Below are positions 56,140-64,000 of a stretch of DNA of 64,000 nt, in pieces. A program made the position numbers and the translations under genes. This stretch comes from Ewingella sp. CoE-038-23 (GTDB taxonomy: Bacteria; Pseudomonadota; Gammaproteobacteria; Enterobacterales; Enterobacteriaceae), in NCBI RefSeq assembly GCF_040419245.1, contig NZ_JAZHOH010000001.1, positions 3,348,001 through 3,412,000 on the forward strand, in the 5' to 3' direction. The first letter of the stretch is position 1. Each line of letters starts with the position of its first letter. The notes beneath the pieces are model-generated. The model was given only the letters and a program-made list of their open reading frames with translations, ran no database searches and was not told the origin of the DNA.

Positions 56140-57087
56140 TTATTGAAACTCTTTATTCCCTTTCTTAATCCTTTCTAAAAAAGCCTGTAATAGAAACTGA
56201 AAACACTGTTCTGTTTGCGCCGAACGCAAAGGGGCGGGTTTTCGCATCATCGCCACGGTTCGGCTTAAGGTCGGTTGCTGTAAATGGACCACCTTTAATT
56301 CTTCATCATTCAGCGTTGCGGTATATAACTCAGGCAAAATAGCCAGTGCCAGCCGCGATCGGACTAACCCATAGAGGGTTTCCTGAAAATCCACCCGGTA
56401 ATTGATACTCAGGTTCAATTTATGGCTTTCCACCAGCGACGCCACCAATCGGCTGACATTGCCTTTTAGAAAAAGCGCTATCGGTCTTTTGGCCAACTGC
56501 CGCCACGGAAGATTGTGCGTTTCTGCTAATAGATCATCCTTGCGCATCACCACCACAAAAGGGTCTTCCAGCAGGGGATAGACCGTCAGGCTGTCCGGCA
56601 CCGTGCTGTCAGTGGCACCGATACCAAAGTCCAGAGAACCGTTTTCAAGTTCCACCAGCAGGGCGTTATTGGTCAAATCGTGAAACTCAATGCGCATGGC
56701 CGGAAAATGTTCGGAAAGCAGCTGCGGAACGGCGGGGAAAAGTAGCGTACTGACGGAAGGCACCAGCCCAATTCTCAACGTGCCGTCACCGCCCTGCTCC
56801 ATAATCTGCTGCATATCGTCAAACGCGCTGTGAGCGGCGTTCAGCAAACGCTGGGCATGGGGCAAAATGGCAATGCCTTCCTCGGTGAGCGTCACCGCCT
56901 GCGCGGTTCGGTTTACCAGCTTCCCGCCTAAAACTGACTCAATTTGGCGCAGCGCGCTGCTCAACGCCGGCTGGCTGATAGCCAAGCGATTGGCTGTTTC
57001 GGTAAAACTGCGCAGCTGGGCCAGCGTGACAAAATATTGTATCTGTTTGAGGGATAAAGCAGGCAATCGACGCCAGGGTTCAGACAT
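56140..57087 (-). CDS. LysR-family regulator divergent from adenine deaminase
   Basis: A 315-residue LysR protein with HTH LKQIQYFVTLAQLRSFTETA and ISQPALSSALRQIESVLGGK, then a full effector domain. It resembles the CynR/CbbR-like branch rather than the GcvA branch of the two other LysR genes here. ATG 57087 (MSEPWRR) follows GGGAAACT; an upstream TTG is less likely. Its 141 bp divergent spacing from ade suggests control of adenine use. Confidence 0.88.
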   Translation of the reverse strand: MSEPWRRLPALSLKQIQYFVTLAQLRSFTETANRLAISQPALSSALRQIESVLGGKLVNRTAQAVTLTEEGIAILPHAQRLLNAAHSAFDDMQQIMEQGGDGTLRIGLVPSVSTLLFPAVPQLLSEHFPAMRIEFHDLTNNALLVELENGSLDFGIGATDSTVPDSLTVYPLLEDPFVVVMRKDDLLAETHNLPWRQLAKRPIALFLKGNVSRLVASLVESHKLNLSINYRVDFQETLYGLVRSRLALAILPELYTATLNDEELKVVHLQQPTLSRTVAMMRKPAPLRSAQTEQCFQFLLQAFLERIKKGNKEFQ

Positions 57088-57228
57088 AGTTTCCCGTGTT
57101 CCAGTCAAAAGAAAGTAAACGTTTGCTCAGCATAACCCCATCTTATAACCCGATAAAATAAATCATCTGTCCAAAGCTCTTCACGCTGCCTACATTAGCG
57201 CAATGACTTGCCGATATTGGATACTCCT

Positions 57229-59016
57229 ATGACCGTTTCTCCTCCCGCGATCGCCCTGCGCCAGCGCGCCGTACAAGCCGCTTTAGGCAAAATTCCCTTC
57301 GACCGCTTACTGCGCAATGCGCGCGTCATCGACATGGTGACAGGAGAGATCCGCGACGCCGACGTCGGGCTAGTCGACCATATGATCGCCAGCGTGCACC
57401 CCTGCGGCGAGTTTTTGCAGACAGAAAATGTCGATGACCTTGCCGGAGCGCTGCTCTCTCCCGGCCTTATCGACACCCACGTGCATATAGAAAGCTCCCA
57501 CCTGCCGCCGGAGAGTTACGCCGAGATCGTAGTCGCTCAAGGCACTACCACGGTTTTTTGGGATCCGCATGAATTAGCCAACGTGCTCGGCGTAGACGGC
57601 GTGCGTTATGCTGTTGAATCCAGCCGTGACCTGCCTTTGCGGGTGATTTGCGCCGCGCCGTCCAGCGTGCCTTCTACTCCGGGTCTGGAAATGTCCGGGG
57701 CCGATTTCAAAGGGCGTGAAATGCAAACCATGCTGAGCTGGCCGGAAGTCGCGGGCGTGGCGGAAGTGATGGATATGCACGGCGTGCTCAACGCCAGCGA
57801 TCGCATGATTGAAATCCTCGAAGCTGGCCTGAGCAGCGGCAAACTGATTGAAGGGCACGCGCGCGGCTTGAAAGGCTCCGGGCTGCAAGCCTACCTCGCC
57901 GCCGGGATCACTTCTGACCATGAGTTGACCTCCGCCGAAGACGCGCTGGAGAAACTGCGGGCTGGCCTGACTCTGCAAATTCGCGGCTCGCACCCATATC
58001 TACTGCCAGAAATCGTCGCGGCACTGAAAACCCTGCCGCACCTCTCTTCGCAAATCACCCTCTGCACGGATGACGTCCCGCCCGATTTCCTGTTGGAAAA
58101 AGGCGGCCTGATCGCCCTGATTAAACTACTGATATCTCACGGCTTGCCTGCTGAAGACGTGCTGCGCATGGCGACTTTCAACGCGGCGATCCGCATGCAG
58201 CGTGCTGATTTAGGCCTGATTGCCGCCGGACGCACGGCGGATATGATTGTGTTCGACTCGCTGGAGTCGCTCAATCCTTTAGCCGTTTACGTGAGCGGGC
58301 AGAAAGTGGCGCAAGACGGCAAGCTGCTGTTCAGTCCGAAAAAAGCCACCGGCGTGACACCGCCGCGCGACACCATGCACATCTCCAGTCTGTCGGCAGG
58401 CGACTTTGTGCTGCGCATTCCCGGTCTGAAAAATGGCAAAGCTCGCCTGAGAAACATCAAAGGCGCGCGCTTCACCCAGTGGAGCGAAGTGGTGGTTAAC
58501 GTGCGCGACGGCGAGGTGCAGATCCCTGACGGCTTCAGCCTGATTTGGGTCAAGCATCGCCATGGCCGCCATGACGCCACGCCGCGCATGGCGCTGCTGG
58601 AAGGCTGGGGTGAACTGCGCGGGGCCATTGCCACCTCCTACTCCCACGACTCGCATAATCTGGTGGTGCTGGGCCGAAATCCTGCGGATATGGTGCTGAC
58701 AGCTAATCAGCTAATAGCTAGCGGCGGCGGCATGGCGCTGAGCCAAAATGAACAACTGCTGGCCCACGTGGCCATGCCGATTGCCGGCATGCTTTCGGAT
58801 TTACCGGCAGAAGAGTTGGCGGCGCAGTTTAAAAACCTGCGAGATCTGAGTTCCAAAGTCGCCGACTGGGAGCCGCCTTATCGCGTTTTCAAAGCCATCG
58901 AAGGCACCTGTTTGGCCTGCAACGCCGGTCCCCATCTGACTGATTTAGGTCTGACCGATGGCGGGTTAAGAGAAATAGTCGACCCGATCCTCGAAATGTG
59001 GGAAGACGAGATTTAG
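57229..59016 (+). CDS. ade: Adenine deaminase
   Basis: This enzyme hydrolyses adenine to hypoxanthine and ammonia. The 595-residue amidohydrolase has the metal-binding strand IDTHVHIESS and FWDPHELANVLG, then EGHARGLKG and SDHELTSAEDA, and a C-terminal ATSYSHDSHNLVVLGRN block, all typical of the Ade family (E. coli AdeD/YicP, 588 residues). The ATG at 57229 gives the family start. The purine permease follows after 68 bp. In E. coli the homologous pair lies elsewhere. Confidence 0.94.
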   Translation: MTVSPPAIALRQRAVQAALGKIPFDRLLRNARVIDMVTGEIRDADVGLVDHMIASVHPCGEFLQTENVDDLAGALLSPGLIDTHVHIESSHLPPESYAEIVVAQGTTTVFWDPHELANVLGVDGVRYAVESSRDLPLRVICAAPSSVPSTPGLEMSGADFKGREMQTMLSWPEVAGVAEVMDMHGVLNASDRMIEILEAGLSSGKLIEGHARGLKGSGLQAYLAAGITSDHELTSAEDALEKLRAGLTLQIRGSHPYLLPEIVAALKTLPHLSSQITLCTDDVPPDFLLEKGGLIALIKLLISHGLPAEDVLRMATFNAAIRMQRADLGLIAAGRTADMIVFDSLESLNPLAVYVSGQKVAQDGKLLFSPKKATGVTPPRDTMHISSLSAGDFVLRIPGLKNGKARLRNIKGARFTQWSEVVVNVRDGEVQIPDGFSLIWVKHRHGRHDATPRMALLEGWGELRGAIATSYSHDSHNLVVLGRNPADMVLTANQLIASGGGMALSQNEQLLAHVAMPIAGMLSDLPAEELAAQFKNLRDLSSKVADWEPPYRVFKAIEGTCLACNAGPHLTDLGLTDGGLREIVDPILEMWEDEI

Positions 59017-59084
59017 CCGTACTGCAACACAGTGATAGCAACCGCAACATCATAAAAAACATAAAGTTTCAGGGGATTTCCAAC

Positions 59085-60434
59085 ATGAGTGACAGTTCTG
59101 TTAAACAGGCCGCTGCGCCAGCCGGAGAAAGCTGGTTACAGCGTCGTTTTAAACTACAGCAGCGCGGCACCCGAGCTAAAACTGAGTGTCTGGCGGGCAT
59201 TACTGGCTTCTTAGCCGCCGCCTATTTATTGATTGTCATCCCAAGCCTGCTGGCCGCAGGCGGCATCGATAAAGGCGCGGCCACCACCGGCGTCATTATC
59301 GTTTTTGTATTGGGAAGCTTGCTGATGGCGTTCTATGCCAACCTGCCGTTTATGGTCGGGCCGGGCATCGGCGGTTCAGTGTTAGTCGGCATTACGCTGG
59401 CCGGGGACGGCATCAGCTGGCCCATCGCGCTGGGCATCGCCTGCTGGTCGGGCATCGTGTTTTTCGTAATGACGGTGCTGGGTCTGCGCGAAGTGGTTAC
59501 TCGCTCCGTTCCGCAATCCATCAAGCTTGGCTTAACGGCGTCGATTGGTATTTTTGTGGCTTTATTGGGTTTCCGCAATGCCGGTTTGGTAGCCGCGACG
59601 GTGAAAACCAACGCTTTAGCCTTGGGTGACTTCACCGCGCCGGGCGCCATTATCGCCCTGCTCGGCCTGTTGGTAGCAGTCGCTCTTCAGGCGCGAAAAA
59701 TCCCCGGCGCGCTGCTGTGGGCCATTCTTTTCGCTACGCTGATTGGCATTCCTTTTGGCGTCACCCACCTGCCGCAGCAGTGGTTCTCCCTGCCGCACTC
59801 CGTCGGGCCGCTGCTGGGTAAAGTCGATTTGATGGGCGCGATTAATATCGCCTTCCTGCCCTTCTTGTTTATCTTCTTCGCGTCTGAGTTTTTCTCCACC
59901 ATGGGCACCACGCTGGCGGTTGGCGGCGAGGCCGGGTTGCTCGACGAGCAAGGCAACATGCCTAACATTAATCGTCCATTCGTGGTTGACTCTATTGCGG
60001 CGGCACTCGGGCCGATTGTCGGCATCCCTGCTGCAACGGCGCTGATTGAATCCTCAGCCGCCGCCGAAGCTGGAGGCAAAACTGGCCTGACGGCGCTGAC
60101 CGCGGCCTTGATGTTCCTGCTGATGCTGCTGTTTACGCCGATTGCGCTGATGATCCCCAAAGAGGCGACGGCACCGGCATTAATTCTGATTGGTTTGAAC
60201 ATGTTCAGCGGGCTGCGCAAAGTCGATTTGGGCAACTTTACTGATGGCCTGCCAGTTCTGATGATGGTGATGATCACCCTGATTTCAAACAGCTTCGGCA
60301 CGGGGATCGCCGGTGGCCTGCTGTTCTATGTGATCATCAAAGTCGTGGCCGGGAAAGCCCGTGAAGTGCCGATTGGCCTGTATATTTTGGCGATCCCATT
60401 AGCCTATTACTTCGCCACCTTAGTCCATCACTAG
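59085..60434 (+). CDS. NCS2/AzgA-family purine permease (adenine/hypoxanthine)
   Basis: A 449-residue inner-membrane nucleobase:proton symporter with about fourteen TM segments. FKLQQRGTRAKTECLAGITG is the AzgA-type N-terminal signature, and FMVGPGIGGSVL and ESSAAAEAGGKTGLTAL are conserved substrate-site segments. It resembles E. coli AdeQ/YicO and GhxP. CAGGGGAT precedes ATG 59085. Together with ade it imports adenine and converts it to hypoxanthine. Confidence 0.92.
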   Translation: MSDSSVKQAAAPAGESWLQRRFKLQQRGTRAKTECLAGITGFLAAAYLLIVIPSLLAAGGIDKGAATTGVIIVFVLGSLLMAFYANLPFMVGPGIGGSVLVGITLAGDGISWPIALGIACWSGIVFFVMTVLGLREVVTRSVPQSIKLGLTASIGIFVALLGFRNAGLVAATVKTNALALGDFTAPGAIIALLGLLVAVALQARKIPGALLWAILFATLIGIPFGVTHLPQQWFSLPHSVGPLLGKVDLMGAINIAFLPFLFIFFASEFFSTMGTTLAVGGEAGLLDEQGNMPNINRPFVVDSIAAALGPIVGIPAATALIESSAAAEAGGKTGLTALTAALMFLLMLLFTPIALMIPKEATAPALILIGLNMFSGLRKVDLGNFTDGLPVLMMVMITLISNSFGTGIAGGLLFYVIIKVVAGKAREVPIGLYILAIPLAYYFATLVHH

Positions 60435-60453
60435 CCGCAAAATAAATCTCCAT

Positions 60454-60480
60454 AAGGGCACCTAAAACGTGCCCTTTTTT
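60454..60480 (+). terminator. Intrinsic terminator of ade-permease operon
   Basis: AAGGGCAC (60454-60461), a seven-base loop, GTGCCCTT (60469-60476) and T6. Confidence 0.92.
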
Positions 60481-60620
60481 ACGACGACAAAAGCACAAAA
60501 TCCAAAATAGTCTTGTAGAAATCCAACATATCACCCTAAGATGAAACACCATATCTAGTCATTTATTGACATATGGAATACTACATCTTTGATTATTTAC
60601 CACATGGATAGGTGATAAAC

Positions 60621-60869
60621 ATGACTCGCAACGATAAACAATCCTCACAACACGTCGCCCGCCTCGCAGCAGAAACCCTCAACAACCCCAAGGCCACCGA
60701 GCTTGAAAAAAGCCTGGCAGGCTCAGTGCTTTCGCAGGCCAGCTCTAAAAACCAAACCGGTGCCGAGATGGAAGCTATTGCATCCAAAGCTTTAAAAAGC
60801 GCCTCCTCAAGTCAGGTCGCCAAAACGCTAGCCGGATCGGTGATTGCTCAAGCCAATAAAGCGCGTTAA
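60621..60869 (+). CDS. Small Ala/Ser-rich protein with internal duplication
   Basis: An 82-residue protein with no TM helix and no recognised function. Two similar halves are visible: TLNNPKATELEKSLAGSVLS (about residues 19-38) and ALKSASSSQVAKTLAGSVIA (about 56-75), each sharing the K(S/T)LAGSV(L/I)xQA core. The ATG at 60621 follows AGGTG by six bases, preferred over an ATG nine bases upstream. A strong terminator follows, so it is a single-gene unit between the permease and ffs. Confidence 0.75.
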   Translation: MTRNDKQSSQHVARLAAETLNNPKATELEKSLAGSVLSQASSKNQTGAEMEAIASKALKSASSSQVAKTLAGSVIAQANKAR

Positions 60870-60874
60870 GACGC

Positions 60875-60903
60875 AAAGCTGGGCTAAGTCCCAGCTTTTT
60901 TTT
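60875..60903 (+). terminator. Intrinsic terminator after the small duplicated protein gene
   Basis: AAAGCTGGG (60875-60883), loop CTAAGT, CCCAGCTTT (60890-60898) with T8 to 60903. Confidence 0.93.
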
Positions 60904-61000
60904 GCACGACGAATTCGGCCGATTATTCAGCGATGAATTAACAAAATTGGGGGGATAATAATAAGTGGGGAATGAGCGTAAAACGGCGAGAGCCAGAAAT

Positions 61001-61113
61001 GGTGGAGGCCCTGCCAGCTACATCCCGGCACACACGACACCTGCCATGGCTGCTTCCTTCCGGACCTGACCGAGTTAACAAGTTAGTGTTGCGGGAGAAC
61101 CAACAGGGCCCCC
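61001..61113 (-). ncRNA. ffs: 4.5S RNA (signal recognition particle RNA)
   Basis: Read on the minus strand, the 113 nt start GGGGGCCCTGTTGGTTCTCC and contain the SRP domain IV core GGTCAGGTCCGGAAGGAAGC with AGCA and GGAA internal loops, ending in GGCAGGGCCTCCACC that pairs with the 5' end. The length fits E. coli 4.5S RNA (114 nt). It binds Ffh for cotranslational membrane targeting. The ffs-atl neighbourhood is conserved. Confidence 0.97.
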
Positions 61114-61299
61114 ATTGTCGTTGTTGGCTTCGCGACTCATTGCTGAATAATCGAAGCGGTGGGCATTATCAGTGATGGCCGTGGCAATTGCAAGTTAACC
61201 GCCGACAACCGTTGTTTTCTTATACAACCGCCACGGTTACGACCTTTATCCGAGACGGGTTTGCGGCATAATGGCAGTGAAACCCACAAGGAGCCCACC

Positions 61300-61608
61300 A
61301 TGTCGGAGACCGATAACTTTCGCCACCGCGTCCTACAGATCATTGCCGCCATCCCCTATGGTCAAGTCACCACTTATGGCAATGTCGCCCAGTTAGCAGG
61401 CTCACCGCGTGCGGCAAGGCAGGTCGGCGGCGTACTGCGCAAATTGCCGGAAGGCAGCACTCTGCCATGGCATCGCGTCATCAATCGTCACGGCGAGATT
61501 TCCCAACAAGGGGAAGATTTTAAACGCCAGCGCCAGGCCCTGCTCGAAGAAGGCATTGTGTTCGAAGGCGGGCAGATTGATCTGGAGAAATATGGCTGGA
61601 AATGGTGA
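61300..61608 (+). CDS. atl: Alkyltransferase-like protein Atl (YbaZ)
   Basis: Atl binds O6-alkylguanine lesions and directs them to nucleotide excision repair. The 102-residue protein has the MGMT-like DNA-binding domain (PYGQVTTYGNVAQLAGSPRA) with PWHRVI where the methyltransferase Cys is replaced by Trp. AAGGAG seven to twelve bases upstream sets the start at 61300; this is shorter than annotated E. coli YbaZ (129) but covers the whole domain. Confidence 0.94.
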   Translation: MSETDNFRHRVLQIIAAIPYGQVTTYGNVAQLAGSPRAARQVGGVLRKLPEGSTLPWHRVINRHGEISQQGEDFKRQRQALLEEGIVFEGGQIDLEKYGWKW

Positions 61609-61618
61609 ATCCTGGTCA

Positions 61619-61648
61619 TAAAAAAACACCGCCTGGGCGGTGTTTTTC
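61619..61648. terminator. Bidirectional intrinsic terminator between atl and ybaY
   Basis: ACACCGCC (61626-61633), loop TG, GGCGGTGT (61636-61643), flanked by A6 and T5CTTTT. Confidence 0.92.
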
Positions 61649-61680
61649 TTTTGCTCGACTGACTCGGTATTAATTAACTA

Positions 61681-62268
61681 TTAATACATTGGCTGAGTCG
61701 GGGCTGGAGCGGGTGCTGGAGCACCTGGCGCACCTGGAGGAGTTTCAAGACCCGGTTGGTTAGGGTTGCTTTCTGGCCCTAATCCGGTTGGCTTGGTCGT
61801 CACAGGCACTGAGGCTACTGGGACTAACTGCAAGTCAGCTTTGGTACCCTGACCGCGGTTAACCACTTCTTTGATGCTATCCGTAATGAAGGCCAAATGA
61901 CCATTCACCGTCACCGCCGCACTCAAGATAACGCGTGCGTTTGGCGGGACATCCTGCGGGTTGTAAGGCAGGATAAAGGTAAATGGAGCCTGTTTCCCAC
62001 CGGTGCGTGCCACTTTCTGCGCGATAACGCGTGAAGGCGCATCAGCCAGAGAAGCATCAGACATAGTTACCGTCAACACAGCATCAGGTGGCAAGGCCAC
62101 GCGCTGTGAGATGTTAACCGTACCCGACACGTTTGGCCCGGTGATAGCTGGCCCGGACGGACTCGCCGACGTATTGGCGGGTGCTTCCTGTGCTGGTGCT
62201 GGGTGCGATGCACAACCGGCCAGTGTGAGAGACAGCGCGGTTCCACCTACAATCTGCCAAAGTTTCAT
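61681..62268 (-). CDS. ybaY: YbaY-family lipoprotein
   Basis: A 195-residue putative lipoprotein with signal peptide and lipobox LAGC (Cys 19), an Ala/Pro-rich spacer, a beta-rich YscW-type domain (residues 47-150: VSGTVNISQRVALPPDAVLT) and a Pro/Ala-rich C-terminal tail ending PAPAPTQPMY. It is similar to E. coli YbaY (glycoprotein/polysaccharide metabolism by annotation; role unproven). It is convergent with atl and divergent from tesB. Confidence 0.92.
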   Translation of the reverse strand: MKLWQIVGGTALSLTLAGCASHPAPAQEAPANTSASPSGPAITGPNVSGTVNISQRVALPPDAVLTVTMSDASLADAPSRVIAQKVARTGGKQAPFTFILPYNPQDVPPNARVILSAAVTVNGHLAFITDSIKEVVNRGQGTKADLQLVPVASVPVTTKPTGLGPESNPNQPGLETPPGAPGAPAPAPAPTQPMY

Positions 62269-62521
62269 TGATCGTTCTCCTTTTTATTATTCGCTTGTCG
62301 ACAAGCTCAAATAAACGCCGACTATGAGTAGTGGCTTTAACCACCTTGCGCATTAATCATGGCACAAAAAACTGACCTTTTCCTGTCGCTGACCAAAATC
62401 AGCTTCTGAGCCATGCTTTTATCCACTATTATGAATGAGATACCCCATCGTTCCTGATGCTGCACATTGATTTATCAGAGTTTTCCGAGGCGGCAAAAGG
62501 CTAACTTTCATGAGGCCACCT

Positions 62522-63388
62522 ATGAGTCAGGCACTACAAAAATTACTGGATCTGCTAGATCTGGAAAAAATCGAAGAAGGGTTGTTTCGTGGCCAAAGTG
62601 AAGATCTTGGCTTGCGTCAGGTCTTTGGCGGGCAGGTCGTCGGGCAGGCTCTCTACGCTGCCAAGCAAACCGTGCCTAGCGACCGTGGTATTCACTCTTT
62701 CCACAGCTATTTTTTACGCCCCGGCGACAGTAGCAAGCCGATTATTTATGACGTCGAAATCCTGCGCGACGGCAACAGCTTCAGCGCCCGCCGCGTAAAA
62801 GCCGTCCAGCACGGTAAGCCGATCTTCTACATGACCGCCTCATTCCAGAGCCATGAAGAGGGCTTCGAGCATCAGAACACCATGCCGGACGTGCCGCCGC
62901 CGGAGTCCTTAATCTCCGAATCGGATATCGCCAAGAGCCTTGCTCACCTGATCCCTGAGAAAGTGCGCGACAAGTTTATCGGCCAGAAACCGATCGAAAT
63001 GCGCCCGGTGAAGTTCCACAATCCGCTAAAAGGCAGTAAAGAAGAGCCACACCGCGCGGTATGGTTTAAAGCCAACGGCGAGATGCCGGATGACCTGCGC
63101 GTGCATCAGTATCTGCTGGGTTATGCCTCGGACTTCAACTTCCTGCCCACGGCTCTTCAGCCGCACGGCGTCGGCTTCCTTGAGCCGGGCATGCAAGTGG
63201 CCACCATTGACCACTCCATGTGGTTCCACCGTCCGTTCAAGCTGGACGATTGGCTGCTGTATGCCGTTGAGAGCTCTTCGGCATCGGGCGCGCGCGGCTT
63301 TGTGCGCGGGCAGTTCTACACTCGCGAAGGCGTGCTGATTGCCACCACGGTGCAGGAAGGGGTGATTCGCCAGCGCGAAATCCCTTAA
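62522..63388 (+). CDS. tesB: Acyl-CoA thioesterase II
   Basis: TesB hydrolyses medium- and long-chain acyl-CoA in the cytosol. The 288-residue double hot-dog protein (286 in E. coli) starts [29 protein letters not shown] and [12 protein letters not shown] lie in the first domain, and [13 protein letters not shown] with the catalytic Asp region in the second. ATG 62522 is preferred to an ATG 12 bp upstream by homology. Confidence 0.97.
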   Translation: MSQALQKLLDLLDLEKIEEGLFRGQSEDLGLRQVFGGQVVGQALYAAKQTVPSDRGIHSFHSYFLRPGDSSKPIIYDVEILRDGNSFSARRVKAVQHGKPIFYMTASFQSHEEGFEHQNTMPDVPPPESLISESDIAKSLAHLIPEKVRDKFIGQKPIEMRPVKFHNPLKGSKEEPHRAVWFKANGEMPDDLRVHQYLLGYASDFNFLPTALQPHGVGFLEPGMQVATIDHSMWFHRPFKLDDWLLYAVESSSASGARGFVRGQFYTREGVLIATTVQEGVIRQREIP

Positions 63389-63415
63389 GTCGGGTTGAAA
63401 CTGCATCGAAAATAC

Positions 63416-63450
63416 ATAAAAAAGGGGCGATATCTCTATCGCCCCTTTTT
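63416..63450. terminator. Intrinsic terminator after tesB
   Basis: GGGGCGATA (63424-63432), loop TCTC, TATCGCCCC (63437-63445), T5 on the right and an A-rich left flank. Confidence 0.92.
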
Positions 63451-63575
63451 GCTTTCATCATTATCCGTTAAGTCTTTATCAGCACGCCGGATAGGTTGTT
63501 GTGTTTGCTTTTTATTATGTTTCTGTCGGACAGAATTTAGCGCACTACTTTCTTTGAAATCAGACGCTTAACCAA

Positions 63576-64000
63576 TTATTGGTTGTAAGCGTTTTCGCCG
63601 TGGCTGTTTACGTCCAGACCTTCGCGCTCTTGTTCTTCAGGCACGCGCAGGCCAACCAGCACGTCTGCCACTTTGTAAGCGATGAAGGCAACCACACCAG
63701 ACCAAATCAGGGTTACGCCCACGCTCAGCAGCTGGATCCACACTTGGTGACCCATGGTCACGCCTTCGGCATAACCCACGCCGCCCAGAGAGCTGGATGA
63801 GAACACGCCAGTCAGGATACAGCCAACGATGCCGCACACGCCGTGAACGCCAAACACGTCACAGGTGTCATCAACCTTGAGCCAATGTTTCAGCGTAACC
63901 ACGCCCCACAGGCCAGCAACGCCGCCTACCAGACCGATAATCAATGCACCGCCAACGCCTACGGTACCGCACGCCGGGGTGATAGCAACCAGACCCGCGA
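63576..64000 (-). CDS. amtB: Ammonium transporter AmtB, C-terminal part, cut by window edge
   Basis: The visible 140 codons are the end of the trimeric ammonia channel. GLVAITPACGTVGVGGALII and DVFGVHGVCGIVGCILTG, with the second pore His in the latter, are followed by the last TM helices and the cytosolic tail RVPEEQEREGLDVNSHGENA, which binds GlnK. The start, and glnK upstream, lie off the window. Confidence 0.96.
   Translation of the reverse strand, partial: AGLVAITPACGTVGVGGALIIGLVGGVAGLWGVVTLKHWLKVDDTCDVFGVHGVCGIVGCILTGVFSSSSLGGVGYAEGVTMGHQVWIQLLSVGVTLIWSGVVAFIAYKVADVLVGLRVPEEQEREGLDVNSHGENAYNQ

Overview
The window is a chromosomal segment of a member of the order Enterobacterales. From about position 1640 to the end it follows the Escherichia coli K-12 gene order of the 10-12 minute region: folD-ybcJ-cysS-ppiB-lpxH-purEK-ybbPA-tesA-ybbO-cnoX-qmcA-ybbJ-cueR-ybaP-chiX-ybaK-fsr-ybaL-gsk-hemH-adk-htpG-recR-ybaB-dnaX-apt-ybaN-priC-ybaM-mscK-acrRAB-tomB-hha-ffs-atl-ybaY-tesB-amtB. 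Proteins are clearly orthologous to E. coli but diverged. A miaE gene, a YmoA-like Hha, ERIC elements, and the absence of fetAB, copA and ushA from their E. coli positions point away from Escherichia and toward the Yersinia/Serratia/Rahnella side of the order. Genus cannot be fixed from sequence alone.

Layout. 1-400: the end of a tyrosine-recombinase gene abutting tRNA-Arg(TCT), the right border of an integrated element that lies off the window. 548-21630: mostly core genes (one-carbon metabolism, tRNA charging and modification, lipid A, purine synthesis, envelope ABC/SPFH proteins, copper sensing, MFS and KefB-type transporters). This stretch contains a 3 x 163 bp ERIC-containing tandem array between ybbJ and cueR, and a single 127 bp ERIC next to the small RNA gene chiX. 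21680-27120: an accessory block with an orphan P-loop kinase, two SDR proteins, a deleted amine oxidase, a ChrR-type cupin, an AhpD-like protein and a LysR regulator. 27140-30330: gsk, hemH, adk. 30430-35190: a second accessory block, a four-gene overlapping operon (PP-loop ATP pyrophosphatase, Nudix hydrolase, aminotransferase-fold protein, EamA exporter) facing a LysR gene split by an IS1 copy. This is the best candidate here for an undescribed small-molecule system. 35260-51310: core genes (htpG to acrB). 51350-54560: a zinc-starvation unit with Zur boxes at both ends (zinc-free ribosomal proteins L31B and L36B; a zinc ABC transporter preceded by a 35-residue membrane peptide ORF). 54800-56050: an AT-rich patch with an orphan gene, tomB and hha. 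56140-60430: a LysR gene divergent from an adenine deaminase/purine permease pair. 60620-64000: a small repeat-containing protein, 4.5S RNA, atl, ybaY, tesB and the end of amtB.

Regulation visible in the sequence: a PurR box before purEK, a CueR-type 19-bp-spaced promoter before copZ, sigma-32 promoters before cnoX and htpG, a palindromic AcrR operator, two Zur boxes, a programmed -1 frameshift site in dnaX, and many intrinsic terminators. Several starts were moved from the longest open frame to an internal ATG on the basis of ribosome-binding sites and family length. Family and gene names come from recognising sequences from memory; no database search was run.
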